Positions 15,405-17,697 of a DNA stretch of 17,697 nucleotides are shown here, piece by piece. Each line of letters opens with the position of its first letter. Within the stretch, counting starts at the first letter, position 1. A program made the position numbers and the translations under genes. Source of the DNA: CAZART01 sp964487555 (GTDB lineage: Bacteria > Bacteroidota > Rhodothermia > Rhodothermales > VXPQ01); NCBI GenBank assembly GCA_964487555.1, contig CAZART010000109.1:1-17697 (forward strand), in the 5' to 3' direction. The notes below the pieces were generated by a model. It did not search any database and was not told the origin of the DNA. It worked only from the letters and a program-made list of their open reading frames with translations.

Positions 15405-15641
15405 ATGCCGACCCTCACGATTAAGAAAGTGCCGCAAGATCTTTACGAAAAGCTGCGCGAACGTGCCGCTCTTCACCGCCGCAGCATGAATAGCGAAGCG
15501 ATCGCTTGCCTTGAGCAATTGCTCGTCCCCACCTCTCGAGAGCTTGGCAGAATATTCGCCGAGGCAGAGGAGTTAGATAGAGAGGTTGGCAAGACGTTTC
15601 CGGATATCGTGAACGACGCCAAGAAGCAAGGCCGCAGATGA
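15405..15641 (+). CDS. FitA/VapB-like ribbon-helix-helix antitoxin
   Basis: The product has 78 residues from the ATG at 15405, preceded by GGAG about 8 bases upstream. An in-frame extension to 15318 is less plausible. The N-terminus MPTLTIKKVPQDLYEKLRER, followed by HRRSMNSEAIACLEQLL, is the ribbon-helix-helix DNA-binding fold of FitA-type antitoxins: strand ~3-9, helices ~11-23 and ~27-40. The C-terminal tail (~45-78, acidic then basic) would wrap the toxin. The stop overlaps the ATG of the PIN toxin remnant (ATGA at 15638-15641), the usual operon arrangement. With the toxin destroyed, it may survive as an orphan repressor or antidote. Autoregulation through the upstream region is expected from the family but not visible. 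Confidence 0.85.
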   Translation: MPTLTIKKVPQDLYEKLRERAALHRRSMNSEAIACLEQLLVPTSRELGRIFAEAEELDREVGKTFPDIVNDAKKQGRR

Positions 15642-15729
15642 TTGTCGTGGACACCGACGTCATTGCCAATCGCGTCGCCGGTAGGTGTCCCTCGCCGATT
15701 TCAGCGCTTCATGCATGGTCACAGTATAG
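15638..15729 (+). pseudogene. PIN-domain toxin (VapC/FitB-like) with large internal deletion
   Basis: The gene starts with MIVVDTDVIAN, the first strand of a PIN domain including the first metal-binding Asp (Asp6), translationally coupled to the antitoxin. After about ten codons similarity ends. From 15685, in a shifted frame, the plus strand reads VSLADFSASCMVTV and a stop at 15727-15729, which looks like the end of a PIN toxin. The conserved central acidic residues are missing, so no active ribonuclease can be made. I infer an internal deletion of several hundred bases plus a frameshift; the N-terminal assignment is firmer than the C-terminal one. Confidence 0.65.
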
Positions 15730-15745
15730 GCCGCGCACCGGCACC

Positions 15746-17548
15746 TCACCGCTCGCTCAGCCAACGCAACAGTGTGCGCGTGAAGCGCAGATTTTGGTAG
15801 CCGGTTGGTCCGTCGAGGCCGACCGGTTCCTCCACCTCGTCGACCAACTGCGACGTCAAAAGATCGGCGTCGCCCAGCACCGTCACGCGGCCGCGGCCCC
15901 ACGCCAGCCCTACGGCTGCAGCCCGGCCCTCAATGCTATTCAGAAAACGAGTGTAGGTCGTATCGCCCCGAACGCGGGCGGGAAGTTCCTCGACCGCCGG
16001 CGGCGCATACGAAAGGAGGGGCACGCCGGCAGGAGGCACGGATAGCGACGTAGCGCCGAACACGACCGCTCGATCCACACCCGCCGTGGCCGGATGATCC
16101 GCAACCGTCCCGCTGTCGGCCGCAAAGGTGATCCATTCCACGCCCGATCCCTCGCGGTGCACCCAATCAATCACGAAGCCGCCGGTGACGTCCACTCCGA
16201 ACGTTCGCGCGAGCTCACGACCGGCGGCGGCGGATGGGAAGGTGTCCAGCGCGAGAAGCAGCCCACCGCCGTCCCGCACCCATGCTTCGACGACCGCGAT
16301 CTCCGCCGGCTCGAAAGCAGGTCTCGCGGCCGCACAGTCCTCCGTCCCGAGCCACCAGAGGGCGGTTTCGCAATCGATGTCGGCCCCGCGCGGACCGGCG
16401 ATCACGAGAATATCCGCATCCTTTAGGGCCGCCCGTGTAAGCCGGCCGGCATACTCCGACGGCTCATATCCGTCCGCGGCGATCAGATCCACAAATGCAC
16501 GGAAGCGGCCGTCGGCGGTGAAGAGGTTGTGGTGGCCGCCGTCGATCTTGACGCGCGGTCCGGAACCGGTATGTGTCGGACGAGTGACGGCGGGATCGAA
16601 GGCAGGATTCGCAGCCGGACGAATCGCCGCCGACGCCGGCAGCAAATCCCCGAGCCAGCGCATCACGTTGAGGATGAACTGCCTGTTCTGAAAGCCCGGC
16701 TCATCCATCCCTGTCGCCTCGGAGCCTCCGCCGAAGAGCTGAGAGGTCCACGCCGCGGCCTCGGCGAGTGCCACGATGCGTCCCCTTCCGTACGGAAGTG
16801 CGATCCCCTGAGCCGTGCCGATGGCCGGGATGATGGCGCCGACGGCCGTATCGCCCACCGCGGGCCGGCTGTGGCGTTCGAATGCGCTCGGAGGCAGCCG
16901 CAAGAGCACGGCGGCCTCCGGTGGAGGGACGATCGAGTTGCCGGCGAAAGTGACCAATCGCTCCACGCTTTCTCCTTCGTGCCGCCCCCGCGTGATCGGG
17001 TGATCTTCCAGCGTACCGTGCGCACGGCTGAAAAAGAGGTGGGCGTGCGAGCGCCAGAAGTGGAGCGTATCGACCGGCGTGGCATCTACGAGCGTGATAC
17101 CAAACCGTTCGGCAAGCGGTGTGGGCGGCGTCGCGGCGGGCGGATGATCCGTAATGAGGAGGAGCGCCCCGCCGTCGTACACCCAATCCCGGACCGCATT
17201 AGCCTCGACATCCGTGAAGGCGACGTCCGCCTGGCCGGGCTGTCCGGGCGGCGCACCGCGTGCACTCGAGATGACGAGGATGTCGTGCGCCCCCAGCACC
17301 TCCGCTGAGAATGGGTGGCTGTTGGGAGCAACCCGAAATCCATCCGCCTCGATCAGCCGCACAAAGGGCGCGTAACGCCCGTCCGCCGTGTGGAAGTTGT
17401 CGTGCGCCTCGTCGAACAGCACCCGCGGGCCTTCCCCCGCCGGATAGACCGGATCGTGTACCGTGGCGTCGAAATGCGGATTTCCCTGCTGCTGGGCGAG
17501 AAGGCCGGCGGCCGTACACCAGGAGAGGACGCCGACGGCCAGCAGCAT
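15746..17548 (-). CDS. Exported protein with two tandem DUF4350/GATase-like modules
   Basis: The product has 600 residues from the ATG at 17546-17548, which begins a signal peptide (MLLAVGVLSWCTAAGLLAQ). A GTG at 17647 would add 33 mostly basic residues and covers what looks like promoter sequence, so I prefer the ATG. Two homologous halves follow. Half 1 (~24-303) has NPHFDATV, HDNFHTADGRYAPFVRLIEADG, DILVISSARG, VRDWVYDGGALLLITDHPP, PYGRGRIVALAEA and QNRQFILNVMRWL. Half 2 (~314-600) has NPAFDPAV, HHNLFTADGRFRAFVDLIAADG, DILVIAGPRG, VEAWVRDGGGLLLALDTFP, AWGRGRVTVLGDA and QNLRFTRTLLRWL. The fold is that of class I glutamine amidotransferase-like domains, but without an evident Cys nucleophile. 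It is probably a periplasmic binding or scaffold protein of unknown role. It converges on the PIN remnant. Confidence 0.85.
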   Translation of the reverse strand: MLLAVGVLSWCTAAGLLAQQQGNPHFDATVHDPVYPAGEGPRVLFDEAHDNFHTADGRYAPFVRLIEADGFRVAPNSHPFSAEVLGAHDILVISSARGAPPGQPGQADVAFTDVEANAVRDWVYDGGALLLITDHPPAATPPTPLAERFGITLVDATPVDTLHFWRSHAHLFFSRAHGTLEDHPITRGRHEGESVERLVTFAGNSIVPPPEAAVLLRLPPSAFERHSRPAVGDTAVGAIIPAIGTAQGIALPYGRGRIVALAEAAAWTSQLFGGGSEATGMDEPGFQNRQFILNVMRWLGDLLPASAAIRPAANPAFDPAVTRPTHTGSGPRVKIDGGHHNLFTADGRFRAFVDLIAADGYEPSEYAGRLTRAALKDADILVIAGPRGADIDCETALWWLGTEDCAAARPAFEPAEIAVVEAWVRDGGGLLLALDTFPSAAAGRELARTFGVDVTGGFVIDWVHREGSGVEWITFAADSGTVADHPATAGVDRAVVFGATSLSVPPAGVPLLSYAPPAVEELPARVRGDTTYTRFLNSIEGRAAAVGLAWGRGRVTVLGDADLLTSQLVDEVEEPVGLDGPTGYQNLRFTRTLLRWLSER

Positions 17549-17697
17549 GCGGGCCGATCGGCGGATCGCGCCTCGAGGCCGGCGCCGGCGAAGCGTCCTC
17601 CGGACGCGATCGGCTGGATTTATATTTCGGCCAAAATGGACAAACACAATTATCGGACGGAAGACGGTTTTCGTAACGCGGTCACGGCGGGAGCGCC
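17549..17697. other. Likely promoter and leader region of the DUF4350 gene
   Basis: On the minus strand an AT-rich stretch (about 17617-17655) includes AAATATAAAT, a plausible -10-type element, in otherwise GC-rich sequence. It lies about 70 bp upstream of the chosen ATG and supports reading this stretch as leader instead of coding sequence. No other gene reaches the right edge. Confidence 0.35.

Noticed and set aside
15730..16045. Continuation of the PIN toxin frame to 16045
   Set aside because: After the first ~10 codons the frame has no PIN motifs, and it runs antisense through the DUF4350 gene.

Overview
The window looks like a chromosomal stretch from a GC-rich member of the Bacteroidota/Rhodothermota side of the tree. 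Three things suggest this: a type IX secretion (Por) C-terminal sorting domain with the NYPNPFNP signature, two ~800-residue double-module MacB/FtsX-type permeases of the kind these bacteria carry in expanded numbers, and a periplasmic Reg_prop/Y_Y_Y sensor kinase. Most starts lack a clear Shine-Dalgarno sequence, which also fits. The assignment rests on protein families only; there is no rRNA or marker gene here.

Left edge (1-704): a mosaic of gene debris. The last ~18 codons of an FtsX-type permease (minus strand) are followed at once by a small two-TM protein gene, then by the 3' end of a T9SS-secreted protein that has lost its 5' part. Middle (829-10046): a full FtsX-type permease (minus), a 540-bp region with no recognisable gene, a 1131-residue sensor histidine kinase (minus) and, divergent from it across a 488-bp intergenic region, a second FtsX-type permease (plus). 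No ABC ATPase and no response regulator are encoded here, so partners must lie elsewhere.

Rearranged junction (10047-10843): a second permease tail remnant lies tail-to-tail with permease 2. A 41-bp piece of the same ancestral gene next to it is flipped in orientation. This abuts a truncated AAA ATPase (AAA_14/DUF4143 type), preceded on its 5' side by five copies of an exactly 23-bp-period direct repeat. This is the most structured and least explained part of the window.

Right part (11048-17548): a lipoprotein serine beta-lactamase-like hydrolase (plus) converges on an exported S9 glutamyl-endopeptidase-like peptidase (minus). Next is a small islet of toxin-antitoxin-type genes: an orphan DUF2442 protein, an intact FitA/VapB-like ribbon-helix-helix antitoxin, and its PIN toxin reduced to the first and last few codons by an internal deletion. 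Last is an exported protein made of two tandem DUF4350/GATase-like modules (minus).

Overall theme: envelope and export functions (permeases, periplasmic sensing, secreted hydrolases) set in a region with many gene remnants. I found no confident new multi-gene system; the strongest leads are the 23-bp repeat array beside the broken ATPase and the repeated reuse and rearrangement of permease 3' ends.
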